Of a DNA stretch of 64,000 nucleotides, positions 22,643 to 35,274 are shown piece by piece; positions within the stretch are counted from its first letter, which is position 1, and every line of letters begins with the position of its first letter. The notes under the pieces were generated by a model. The model searched no databases. It was not told where the DNA came from and worked only from the letters and a program-made list of their open reading frames with translations. The position numbers were made by a program, and so were the translations under genes. This DNA comes from Delphinus delphis (taxonomy: Eukaryota; Chordata; Mammalia; Artiodactyla; Delphinidae), in contig NW_027192671.1 in NCBI RefSeq assembly GCF_949987515.2, positions 744,001 through 808,000 on the forward strand, read 5' to 3'.

Positions 22643-24222
22643 TACAGAACAGAACAGGGTCTCAAATTTAGAAAACCAACTTATGCTTGCTTAAGGGTAA
22701 AGGTGAGTTGGGGTGCTGCATAAAACCAGAGATTGAAATGAGCACAGATAAAGTTCCTTAAGCCAAATATGGAATAGACAAGAGCTACTCCTTGCTCAAC
22801 GCAATGGACTCAACACCGCATTTTAAACGCCTAAGAATGTACCTGACTAGTAAGTATCTTAAAACCTATGGATTGCTATGTCTCCGAAAGAGAATCAAGC
22901 ATGTGTACAGGGGCATAAACGCAGCAGTGATAGGATTGGAGAGATTCGGTGAGGAAATGAAGACCCATTGAAGTCATATTGCATGGTACCCATTCCACGG
23001 GTTTCAACTACCCAGGTTTTAGGTATTCTTCCTTCAGCTAAAACATGCATGTGGAACCCAGAGTATGATCAACCATGTGATCGGGAGACGTGTTCAAATA
23101 TGTCTCAGTTTTCGTACCCTGGTACTCGGGTGCAACATTCCAGACGCTTTACTAACACTCTCCCGACTTGGAGAGTCAGTCCCTTTAACCTCCTGTTTGG
23201 CCCAGTTTGCAATTTCTGCGGAAGATGAACAGGAATAGCGAGAACCAATGAGAGACTAGCTGGAGGTGTCTGGACGGGCAAATTTAACTCTCATTTCCCA
23301 CCAGGAAGAGGAATTAACCAAAGGCTCAGCGTGCCGTGCCGGAACCAGATTAGGGCCTGAAGCCATCCTGCGGTGTTGCGGCCAGCTCACAAGAAAGCGA
23401 GTTGAAGAAAGGAGCTCAGGGGCACTGTAATTCACAAACCTGCAGAGTTATAAATGACAGCTATCGTCCAAAAATAGACTGAAGTAAGGCTGCCAAGAGG
23501 ACTTGAAAGTGGGACAGAATTGCAGGAAACCGATTTCAGGAGGTAGACTGGAATTGCATTGAAAGCATAGGAAAAGAGGCAGAACGTCCACAATGATGCA
23601 CTTGGCCAAAAAGGGCGTATGCGTTTTTTCCTGAATATATTCAGGAAAAAACGCATACGCCCTTTTTGGCCAACCAAGCAAGCTTGCAAAGGAAATCTGC
23701 ACTACAATGAAGTCTCACTTCCCCCCGGTCAAAAGGGCCATCTGAAAAAAGTGTAAAATCCAGAAAGGCAGGACAGGCCATGGAGAACTGGGAGCCTTGT
23801 TATGCTGATGGGCGGGATGTAAATTGCCAACAACCACTCGGGAGAAGTGTATGGTGTTTCCTGAAACATCTAAAAAACAAAGCAACAGAACCTAGGGCAC
23901 TTCCACTTATGGTCCTATAGCTTAGGGAAATTAAAATCAAAAAGACACAGCCACCCCAAAGTTTGGAACGGCTCTGTTTACAAGAACCTCGTTTACAGTA
24001 CAAGTTCAACATCGCAGAAAGTGAAAAATGGATAAAGAAGTTGTGGTATTTACTTACAAAGCAATATCACTCAGCAATGAAATCTGTGTCATCAGGCCCT
24101 TAGCAGCACAATGAGTGGATTCAGGTATGATGATTCTAACTGAAATAAGTCACACAGAAAAAGAAACATCATAAGATATCAGTAATACACGGAATGTAAA
24201 CTTGGCTACACAGGAACTGAAT
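22643..24222 (+). repeat. Satellite unit B2
   Basis: Perfect hairpin at 23,602-23,673. Non-L1 module with the 'catgtgatcggg' and 'tttcgtaccc' haplotype. Private 'gatagattcggtgagg'-like changes lie near 22,940. Confidence 0.92.
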
Positions 24223-25801
24223 TACAGAACAGAACAGGGTCTCAAATTTAGAAAACCAACTTATTCTTGCTTAAGGGTAAAGGTGAGTTGGGGTGCTGCA
24301 TAAAACCAGAGATTGAAATGAGCACAGATAAAGTTCCTTAAGCCAAATATGGAATAGACAAGAGCTACTCCTTGCTCAACGAAATGGACTCAACACCGCA
24401 TATTAAACGCCTAAGAAGGTACCTGTCTAGTAAGTATCTTAAAACCTATGGATTGCTATGTCTCCGAAAGAGAATCAAGCATGTGTACAGGGGCATAAAC
24501 GCAGCAGTGATAGGATTGGAGAGGTTCGTGAGCAAATGAAGACCCTTTGAAGTCATATTGCATGGTACCCATTACACGGGTCTCAACTCTCCAGGTTTAA
24601 GGTATTCTTCCTTCAGCTAAAACATGCATGTGGAACCCAGAGTATGATCAACCGTGTGAACGGGAGACGTGTTCAAATATGTCTCAGTTTTCCTCCCCTG
24701 GTACTCGGGTGCAACATTCCAGACGCTTTACTAACACCCTCCCGACTTGGAGAGTCAGTCCCTTTAACCTCCTGTTTGGCCCAGTTTGCAATTTCTGCGG
24801 AAGGTGAACAGGAATAGCGAGAACCAATGAGAGACTAGCTGGAGGTGTCTGGACGGGCAAATTTAACTCTCATTTCCCACCAGGAAGAGGAATTAACCAA
24901 AGGCTCAGCGTGCCGTGCCGGAACCAGATTAGGGCCTGAAGCCATCCTGCGGTGTTGCGGCCAGCTCACAAGAAAGTGAGTTGTAGAAAGGAGCTCAGGG
25001 GCACTGTAATTCACAAACCTGCAGAGTTATAAATGACAGCTATCGTCCAAAAATAGACTGAAGTAAGGCTGCCAAGAGGACTTGAAAGCGGGGCAGAGTT
25101 GCAGGAAACCTATTTCAGGAGGTAGACTGAAATTGCATTGAAAGCATAGGAAAAGAGGCAGAACGTCCACAATGATGCACTTGGCCAAAAAGGGCGTATG
25201 CGTTTTTTCCTGAATATATTCAGGAAAAAACGCATACGCCCTTTTTGGCCAACCAAGCAAGCTTGCAAAGGAAATCTGCACTACAATGAAGTCTCACTTC
25301 CCCCCGGTCAAAAGGGCCATCTGAAAAAAGTGTAAAATCCAGAAAGGCAGGACAGGCCATGGAGAACTGGGAGCCTTGTTATGCTGATGGGCGGGATGTA
25401 AATTGCCAACAACCACTCGGGAGAAGTGTATGGTGTTTCCTGAAACATCTAAAAAACAAAGCAACAGAACCTAGGGCACTTCCACTTATGGTCCTATAGC
25501 TTAGGGAAGTTAAAATCAAAAAGACACAGCCACCCCAAAGTTTGGAAGGGCTCTGTTTACAAGAACCTCGTTTACAGTACAAGTTCAACATCGTAGAAAG
25601 TGAAAAATGGATAAAGAAGTTGTGGTATTTACTTACAAAGCAATATCACTCAGCAATGAAATCTGTGTCATCAGGCCCTTAGCAGCACAATGAGTGGATT
25701 CAGGTATGATGATTCTAACTGAAATAAGTCACACAGAAAAAGAAACATCATAAGATATCAGTAATACACGGAATGTAAACTTGGCTACACAGGAACTGAA
25801 T
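24223..25801 (+). repeat. Satellite unit B3, twin of B4
   Basis: Perfect hairpin at 25,181-25,252. Shares with the next unit 'ttattcttgc', 'aggtacctgtctag', a one-base loss in 'gaggttcgtgagc', and 'acaccctcccgac', which indicates recent single-unit duplication. Confidence 0.92.
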
Positions 25802-27381
25802 TACAGAACAGAACAGGGTCTCAAATTTAGAAAACCAACTTATTCTTGCTTAAGGGTAAAGGTGAGTTGGGGTGCTGCATAAAACCAGAGATTGAAATGA
25901 GCACAGATAAAGTTCCTTAAGCCAAATATGGAATAGACAAGAGCTACTCCTTGCTCAACGAAATGGACTCAACACCGCATATTAAACGCCTAAGAAGGTA
26001 CCTGTCTAGTAAGTATCTTAAAACCTATGGATTGCTATGTCTCCGAAAGAGAATCAAGCATGTGTACAGGGGCATAAACGCAGCAGTGATAGGATTGGAG
26101 AGGTTCGTGAGCAAATGAAGACCCTTTGAAGTCATATTGCATGGTACCCATTACACGGGTCTCAACTCTCCAGGTTTAAGGTATTCTTCCTTCAGCTAAA
26201 ACATGCATGTGGAACCCAGAGTATGATCAACCGTGTGAACGGGAGACGTGTTCAAATATGTCTCAGTTTTCCTCCCCTGGTACTCGGGTGCAACATTCCA
26301 GACGCTTTACTAACACCCTCCCGACTTGGAGAGTCAGTCCCTTTAACCTCCTGTTTGGCCCAGTTTGCAATTTCTGCGGAAGATGAACAGGAATAGCGAG
26401 AACCAATGAGAGACTAGCTGGAGGTGTCTGGACGGGCAAATTTAACTCTCATTTCCCACCAGGAAGAGGAATTAACCAAAGGCTCAGCGTGCCGGGCCGG
26501 AACCAGATTAGGGCCTGAAGCCATCCTGCGGTGTTGCGGCCAGGTCACAAGAAAGCGAGTTGAAGAAAGGAGCTCAGGGGCACTGTAATTCACAAACCTG
26601 CAGAGTTATAAATGACAGCTATCGTCCAAAAATAGACTGAAGTAAGGCTGCCAAGAGGACTTGAAAGCGGGGCAGAATTGCAGGAAACCGATTTCAGGAG
26701 GTAGACTGGAATTGCATTGAAAGCATAGGAAAAGAGGCAGAACGTCCACAATGATGCACTTGGCCAAAAAGGGCGTATGCGTTTTTTCCTGAATATATTC
26801 AGGAAAAAACGCATACGCCCTTTTTGGCCAACCAAGCAAGTTTGCAAAGGAAATCTGCACTACAATGAAGTCTCACTTCCCCCCGATCAAAAAGGGCCAT
26901 CTGAAAAAAGTGTAAAATCCAGAAAGGCAGGACAGGCCATTGAGAACTGGGAGCCTTGTTATGCTGATGGGCGGGATGTAAATTGCCAACAGACACTTGG
27001 GAGAAGTGTATGGTGTTTCCTGAAACATCTAAAAAACAAAGCAACAGAGCCTAGGGCACTTCCACTTATGGTCCTATAGCTTAGGGAAATTAAAATCAAA
27101 AAGACACAGCCACCCCAAAGTTTGGGACGCCTCCGTTTACAAGAACCTCGTTTACCGTACAAGTTCAACATCGCAGAAAATGAAAAATGGATAAAGAAGT
27201 TGTGGTATTTACTTACAAAGCAATATCACTCAGCAATGAAATCTGTGTCCTCAGGCCCTTAGCAGCACAATGAGTGGATTCAGGTATGATGATTCTAACT
27301 GAAATAAGTCACACAGAAAAAGAAACATCATAAGATATCAGTAATACACGGAATGTAAACTTGGCTACACAGGAACTGAAT
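25802..27381 (+). repeat. Satellite unit B4, twin of B3
   Basis: Perfect hairpin at 26,760-26,831, followed by a private extra A in 'gatcaaaaagggcc' (26,886). The right part has switched to the 'tttgggacgcctccg' haplotype, also seen in B13, so the match with B3 does not run through the whole unit. Confidence 0.92.
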
Positions 27382-28959
27382 TACAGAACAGAACAGGGTC
27401 TCAAATTTAGAAAACCAACTTATTCTTGCTTAAGGGTAAAGGTGAGTTGGGGTGCTACATAAAACCAGAGATTGAAATGAGCACAGATAAAGTTCCTTAA
27501 GCCAAATATGGAATAGACAAGAGCTACTCCTTGCTCAACGAAATGGACTCAACACCCCATATTAAACGCCTAAGAATGTACCTGACTAGTAAGTATCTTA
27601 AAACCTATGGATTGCTATGTCTCCGAAAGAGAATCAAGCATGTGTACAGGGGCATAAACGCAGCAGTGATAGGATTGGAGAGGTTCGGTGAGCAAATGAA
27701 GACCCTTTGAAGTCATATTGCATGGTACCCATTCCACGGGTTTCAACTACCCAGGTTTAAGGTATTCTTCCTTCAGCTAAAACATGCATGTGGAACCTAG
27801 AGTATGATCAACCATGTGAACAGGAGACGTGTTCAAATATGTCTCAGTTTTCCTCCCCTGGTACTCGGGTGCAACATTCCAGACGCTTTACTAACACTCT
27901 CCCAACTTGGAGAGTCAGCGCCTTTAACCTCCTGTTTGGCCCAGTTTGCAATTTCTGCGGAAGATGAACAGGAATAGCGAGAACCAATGAGAGGCTAGCT
28001 GGAGGTGTCTGGACGGGCAAATTTAACTCTCATTTCCCACCAGGAAGAGGAAATAACCAAAGGCTCAGTGTGCCGTGCCGGAACCAGATTAGGGCCTGAA
28101 GCCATCCTGCGGTGTTGCGGCCAGGTCACAAGAAAGCGAGTTGAAGAAAGGAGCTCAGGGGCACTGTAATTCACACACCTGCAGAGTTATAAATGACAGC
28201 TATCGTCCAAAAATAGACTGAAGTAAGGCTGCCAAGAGGACTTGAAAGCGGGGCAGAATTGCAGGAAACCGATTTCAGGAGGTAGACTGGAATTGCATTG
28301 AAAGCATAGGAAAAGAGGCAGAACGTCCACAATGATGCACTTGGCCAAAAAGGGCGTATGCGTTTTTTCCTGAATATATTCAGGAAAAAACGCATACGCC
28401 CTTTTTGGCCAACCAAGCAAGCTTGCAAAGGAAATCTGCACTACAATGAAGTCTCACTTCCCCCCGGTCAAAAGGGCCATCTGAAAAAAGTGTAAAATCC
28501 AGAAAGGCAACAGGCCATTGAGAACTGGGAGCCTTGTTATGCTGATGGGCGGGATGTAAATTGCCAACAGACACTTGGGAGAAGTGTATGGTGTTTCCTG
28601 AAACATCTAAAAAACAAAGCAACAGAGCCTAGGGCACTTCCACTTATGGTCCTATAGCTTAGGGAAATTAAAATCAAAAAGACACAGCCACCCCAAAGTT
28701 TGGAACGGCTCTGTTTACAAGAACCTCGTTTACAGTACAAGTTCAACATCGCAGAAAGGGAAAAATGGATAAACAAGTTGTGGTATTCACTTACAAAGCA
28801 ATATCACTCAGCAATGAAATCTATGTCATCAGGCCCTTAGCAGCACAATGAGTGGATTCAGGTATGATGATTCTAACTGAAATAAGTCACACAGAAAAAG
28901 AAACATCATAAGATATCAGTAATACACGGAATGGAAACTTGGCTACACAGGAACTGAAT
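27382..28959 (+). repeat. Satellite unit B5, 1578 bp
   Basis: Perfect hairpin at 28,341-28,412. First unit with the 2-bp loss 'aggcaacagg' (28,504) instead of 'aggcaggacagg'. Begins with the 'ttattcttgc' variant of B3/B4. Confidence 0.92.
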
Positions 28960-30536
28960 TACAGAACAGAACAGGGTCTCAAATTTAGAAAAACAACTTA
29001 TGCTTGCTTAAGGGGAAAGGTGAGTTGGGGTGCTGCATAAAACCAGAGATTGAAATGAGCACAGATAAAGTTCCTTAAGCCAAATATGGAATAGACAAGA
29101 GCTACTCCTTGCTCAACGAAATGGACTCAACACTGCATATTAAACGCCTACGAATGTACCTGACTTGTAAGTATCTTAAAACCTATGGATTGCTATGTCT
29201 CCGAAAGAGAATCAAGCATGTGTACAGGGGCATAAACGCAGCAGTGATAGGATTGGAGAGGTTCGGTGAGCAAATGAAGACCCTTTGAAGTCATATTGCA
29301 TGGTACCCATTACACGGGTCTCAACTCTCCAGGTTTAAGGTATTCTTCCTTCAGCTAAAACATGCATGTGGAACCCAAGTATGATCAACCATGTGAACGG
29401 GACATGTGTTCAAATATGTCTCAGTTTTCCTCCCCTGGTACTCGGGTGCAACATTCCAGACGCTTTACTAAAACTCTCCCCACTTGGAGAGTCAGCACCT
29501 TTAACCTGCTGTTTGGCACAGTTTGCAATTTCTGCGGAAGATGAACAGGAATAGCGAGAACCAATGAGAGGCTAGCTGGAGGTGTCTGGACGGGCAACGT
29601 TAACTCTCATTTCCCACCAGGAAGAGGAAATAACCAAAGGCTCAGCGTGCCGTACCGGAACCAGATTAGGGCCTGAAGCCATCCTGCAGTGTTGCGGCCA
29701 GGTCACAAGAAAGCGAGTTGAAGAAAGGAGCTCAGGGGCACTGTAATTCACAAACCTGCAGAGTTATAAATGACAGCTATCGTCCAAAAATAGACTGAAG
29801 TAAGGCTGCAAAGAGGACTTGAAAGCGGGGCAGAATTGCAGGAAACCGATTTCAGGAGGTAGACTGGAATTGCATTGAAAGCATAGGAAAAGAGGCAGAA
29901 CGTCCACAATGATGCACTTGGCCAAAAAGGGCGTATGGGTTTTTTCCTGAATATATTCAGGAAAAAACCCATACGCCCTTTTTGGCCAACCAAGCAAGCT
30001 TGCAAAGGAAATCTGCACTACAATGAAGTCTCACTTCCCCCCGGTCAAAAGGGCCATCTGAAAAAAGTGTAGAATCCAGAAAGGCAACAGGCCATTGAGA
30101 ACTGGGAGCCTTGTTATGCTGATGGGCGGGATGTAAATTGCCAACAGACACTTGGGAGAAGTGTATGGTGTTTCCTGAAACATCTAAAAAACAAAGCAAC
30201 AGAGCCTAGGGCACTTCCACATATGGTCCTATAGCTTAGGGAAATTAAAATCAAAAAGACACAGCCACCCCAAAGTTTGGAACGGCTCTGTTTACAAGAA
30301 GCTCATTTACAATACAAGTTCAACATCGCAGAAAGGGAAAAATGGATAAAGATGTTGTGGTATTCACTTACAAAACAATATCACTCAGCAATGAAATCTA
30401 TGTCATCAGGCCCTTAGCAGCACAATGAGTGGATTCAGGTATGATGATTCTAACTGAAATAAGTCACACAGAAAAAGAAACATCATAAGATATCAGTAAT
30501 ACACGGAATGTAAACTTGGCTACACAGGAACTGAAT
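28960..30536 (+). repeat. Satellite unit B6, palindrome changed in both arms
   Basis: Hairpin 29,918-29,989 is perfect but different: C to G at 29,938 and the matching G to C at 29,969. It has the 2-bp loss shared with B5, and a private 'gggacatgtgttc' at 29,400. Confidence 0.92.
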
Positions 30537-32115
30537 TACAGAACAGAACAGGGTCTCAAATTTAGAAAACCAACTTATGCTTGCTTAAGGGGAAAGGTGA
30601 ATTGTGGTGCTGCATAAAACCAGAGATTGAAATGAGCACAGATAAAGTTCCTTAAGCCAAATATGGAATAGACAAGAGCTACTCCTTGCTCAACGAAATG
30701 GACTCAACACCGCATATTAAACGCCTAAGAATGTACCTGACTTGTAAGTATTTTAAAACCTATGGATTGCTATGTCTCCGAAACAGCATCAAGCATGTGT
30801 ACAGGGGCATAAACGAAGCAGTGATAGGATTGGAGAGGTTCGGTGAGCAAATGAAGACCCTTTGAAGTCATATTGCATGGTACCCATTACACGGGTCTCA
30901 ACTCTCCAGGTTTAAGGTATTCTTCCTTCAGCTAAAACATGCATGTGGAACCCAAGTATGATCAACCATGTGAACGGGAGACGTGTTCAAATATGTCTCA
31001 GTTTTCCTCCCCTGGTACTCGGGTGCAACATTCCAGACGCTTTACTAACACTCTCCCCACTTGGAGAGTCAGTCCCTTTAACCTCCTGTTTGGCCCAGTT
31101 TGCAATTTCTGCGGAAGATGAACAGGAATAGCGAGAACCAATGAGAGGCTAGCTGGAGGTGTCTGGACGGGCAAATTTAACTCTCATTTCCCAACAGGAA
31201 GAGGAAATAACCAAAGGCTCAGCGTGCCGTACCGGAACCAGATTAGGGCCTGAAGCCATCCTGCGGTGTTGCAGCCAGCTCAAAAGAAAGCGAGTTGAAG
31301 AAAGGAGCTCAGGGGCACTGTAATTCACAAACCTGCAGAGTTATAAATGACAGCTATCGTCCAAAAATATACTGAAGTAAGGCTGCCAAGAGGACTTGAA
31401 AGCGGGGCAGAATTGCAGGAAACCGATTTCAGGAGGTAGACTGGAATTGCATTGAAAGCATAGGAAAAGAGGCAGAACGTCCACAATGATGCACTTGGCC
31501 AAAAAGGGCGTATGCGTTTTTTCCTGAATATATTCAGGAAAAAACGCATACGCCCTTTTTGGCCAACCAAGCAAGCTTGCAAAGGAAATCTGCACTACAA
31601 TGAAGTCTCACTTCCCCCCGGTCAAAAGGGCCATCTGAAAAAAGTGTAAAATCCAGAAAGGCATGACAGGCCATGGAGAACTGGGAGCCTTGTTATGCTG
31701 ATGGGCGGGATGTAAATTGCCAACAACCACTCGGGAGAAGTGTATGGTGTTTCCTGAAACATCTAAAAAACAAAGCAACAGAGCCTAGGGCACTTCCACT
31801 TATGGTCCTATAGCTTAGGGAAATTAAAATCAAAAAGACACAGCCACCCCAAAGTTTGGAACGGCTCTGTTTACAAGAACCTCGTTTACAGTACAAGTTC
31901 AACATCGCAGAAAGTGAAAAATGGATAAAGAAGTTGTGGTATTTACTTACAAAGCAATATCACTCAGCAATGAAATCTGTGTCATCAGGCCCTTAGCAGC
32001 ACAATGAGTGGATTCAGGTACGATGATTCTAACTGAAATAAGTCACACAGAAAAAGAAACATCATAAGATATCAGTAATACATGGAATGGAAACTTGGCT
32101 ACACAGGAACTGAAT
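30537..32115 (+). repeat. Satellite unit B7
   Basis: Perfect hairpin at 31,495-31,566. Non-L1 module nearly identical to B9 ('cccaacaggaag', 'gcagccagctcaaaag', 'atatactgaag'), while its first 70 bp ('gtgaattgtggtgc') match B10. Confidence 0.92.
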
Positions 32116-33695
32116 TACAGAACAGAACAGGGTCTCAAATTTAGAAAACCAACTTATGCTTGCTTAAGGGTAAAGGTGAGTTGGGGTGCTGCATAAAACC
32201 AGAGATTGAAATGAGCACAGATAAAGTTCCTTAAGCCAAATATGGAATAGACAAGAGCTACTCCTTGCTCAACAAAATGGACTCAACACCCCATATTAAA
32301 TGCCTAAGAATGTACCTGACTAGTAAGTATCTTAAAACCTATGGATTGCTATGTCTCCGAAAGAGAATCAAGCATGTGTACAGGGGCATAAACGCAGCAG
32401 TGATAGGATTGGAGACGTTCGGTGAGCAAATGAAGACCCTTTGAAGTCATATTGCATGGTACCCATTCCACGGGTTTCAACTACCCAGGTTTAAGGTATT
32501 CTTCCTTCAGCTAAAACATGCATGTGGAACCCAGAGTATGATCAACCATGTGATCGGGAGACGTGTTCAAATATGTCTCAGTTTTCCTCCCCTGGTACTC
32601 GGGTGCAACATTCCAGACGCTTTACTAACACTCTCCCCACTTGGAGAGTCAGTCCCTTTAACCTCCTGTTTGGCCCAGTTTGCAATTTCTGCGGAAGATG
32701 AACAGGAATAGCGAGAACCAATGAGAGGCTAGCTGGAGGTGTCTGGACGGGCAAATTTAACTCTCATTTCCCACCAGGAAGAGGAATTAACCAAAGGCTC
32801 AGCATGCCGGGCCGGAACCAGATTAGGGCCTGAAGCCATCCTGCGGTGTTGCGGCCAGGTCACAAGAAAGCGAGTTGAAGAAAGGAGCTCAGGGGCACTG
32901 TAATTCACAAACCTGCAGAGTTATAAATGACAGCTATCGTCCAAAAATAGACTGAAGTAAGGCTGCCAAGAGGACTTGAAAGCGGGGCAGAATTGCAGGA
33001 AACCGATTTCAGGAGGTAGACTGGAATTGCATTGAAAGCATAGGAAAAGAGGCAGGACGTCCACAATGATGCACTTGGCCAAAAAGGGCGTATGCGTTTT
33101 TTCCTGAATATATTCAGGAAAAAACGCATACGCCCTTTTTGGCCAAACAAGCAAGCTTGCAAAGGAAATCTGCACTACAATGAAGTCTCACTTCCCCCCG
33201 GTCAAAAGGGCCATCTGAAAAAAGTGTAAAATCCAGAAAGGCAGGACAGGCCATGGAAAACTGGGAGCCTTGTTATGCTGATGGGCGGGATGTAAATTGC
33301 CAACAACCACTCTGGAGAAGTGTATGGTGTTTCCTGAAACATCTAAAAAACAAAGCAACAGAGCCTAGGGCACTGCCACTTATGGTCCTATAGCTTAGGG
33401 AAATTAAAATCAAAAAGACACAGCCACCCCAAAGTTTGGGACGCCTCTGTTTACAAGAACCTCGTTTACAGTACAAGTTCAACATCGCAGAAAGTGAAAA
33501 ATGGATAAAGAAGTTGTGGTATTTACTTACAAAGCAATATCACTCAGCAATGAAATCTATGTCATCAGGCCCTTAGCATCACAATAAGTGGATTCAGGTA
33601 TGATGATTCTAACTGAAATAAGTCACACAGAAAAAGAAACATCATAAGATATCAGTAATACACGGAATGTAAACTTGGCTACACAGGAACTGAAT
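32116..33695 (+). repeat. Satellite unit B8
   Basis: Perfect 72-bp hairpin at 33,075-33,146, followed by 'aacaagc' rather than 'ccaagc'. Shares 'agcatgccgggccgg' and 'catgtgatcggg' with B10, two units downstream. Confidence 0.92.
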
Positions 33696-35274
33696 TACAG
33701 AACAGAACAGGGTCTAAAATTTAGAAAACCAACTTATGCTTGCTTAAGGGTAAAGGTGAGTTGGGGTGCTGCATAAAACCAGAGATTGAAATGAGCACAG
33801 ATAAAGTTCCTTAAGTCAAATATGGAATAGACAAGAGCTACTCCTTGCTCAACGAAATGGACTCAACACCGCATATTAAACGCCTAAGAATGTACCTGAC
33901 TAGTAAGTATCTTAAAACCTATGGATTGCTATGTCTCCGAAAGAGAATCAAGCATGTGTACAGGGGCATAAACGCAGCAGTGATAGGATTGGAGAGGTTC
34001 GGTGAGCAAATGAAGACCCTTTGAAGTCATATTGCATGGTACCCATTACACGGGTCTCAACTCTCCAGGTTTAAGGTATTCTTCCTTCAGCTAAAACATG
34101 CATGTGGAACCCAAGTATGATCAACCATGTGAACGGGAGACGTGTTCAAATATGTCTCAGTTTTCCTCCCCTGGTACTCGGGTGCAACATTCCAGACGCT
34201 TTACTAACACTCTCCCCACTTGGAGAGTCAGTCCCTTTAACCTCCTGTTTGGCCCAGTTTGCAATTTCTGCGGAAGATGAACAGGAATAGCGAGAACCAA
34301 TGAGAGGCTAGCTGGAGGTGTCTGGACGGGCAAATTTAACTCTCATTTCCCAACAGGAAGAGGAAATAACCAAAGGCTCAGCGTGCCGTACCGGAACCAG
34401 ATTAGGGCCTGAAGCCATCCTGCGGTGTTGCAGCCAGCTCAAAAGAAAGCGAGTTGAAGAAAGGAGCTCAGGGGCACTGTAATTCACAAACCTGCAGAGT
34501 TATAAATGACAGCTATCGTCCAAAAATATACTGAAGTAAGGCTGCCAAGAGGACTTGAAAGCGGGGCAGAATTGCAGGAAACCGATTTCAGGAGGTAGAC
34601 TGGAATTGCATTGAAAGCATAGGAAAAGAGGCAGAACGTCCACAATGATGCACTTGGCCAAAAAGGGCGTATGCGTTTTTTCCTGAATATATTCAGGAAA
34701 AAACGCATACGCCCTTTTTGGCCAACCAAGCAAGCTTGCAAAGGAAATCTGCACTACAATGAAGTCTCACTTCCCCCCGGTCAAAAGGGCCATCTGAAAA
34801 AAGTGTAAAATCCAGAAAGGCAGGACAGGCCATGGAGAACTGGGAGCCTTGTTATGCTGATGGGCGGGATGTAAATTGCCAACAACCACTCGGGAGAAGT
34901 GTATGGTGTTTCCTGAAACATCTAAAAAACAAAGCAACAGAGCCTAGGGCACTTCCACTTATGGTCCTATAGCTTAGGGAAATTAAAATCAAAAAGACAC
35001 AGCCACCCCAAAGTTTGGAACGGCTCTGTTTACAAGAACCTCGTTTACAGTAGAAGTTCAACATCGCAGAAAGTGAAAAATGGATAAAGAAGTTGTGGTA
35101 TTTACTTACAAAGCAATATCACTCAGCAATGAAATCTGTGTCATCAGGCCCTTAGCAGCACAATGAGTGGATTCAGGTATGATGATTCTAACTGAAATAA
35201 GTCACACAGAAAAAGAAACATCATAAGATATCAGTAATACACGGAATGGAAACTTGGCTACACAGGAACTGAAT
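33696..35274 (+). repeat. Satellite unit B9
   Basis: Perfect hairpin at 34,654-34,725. Matches B7 through the non-L1 module at an offset of 3,159 bp (two units). Private 'ttaagtcaaatatgg' near 33,812. Confidence 0.92.
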
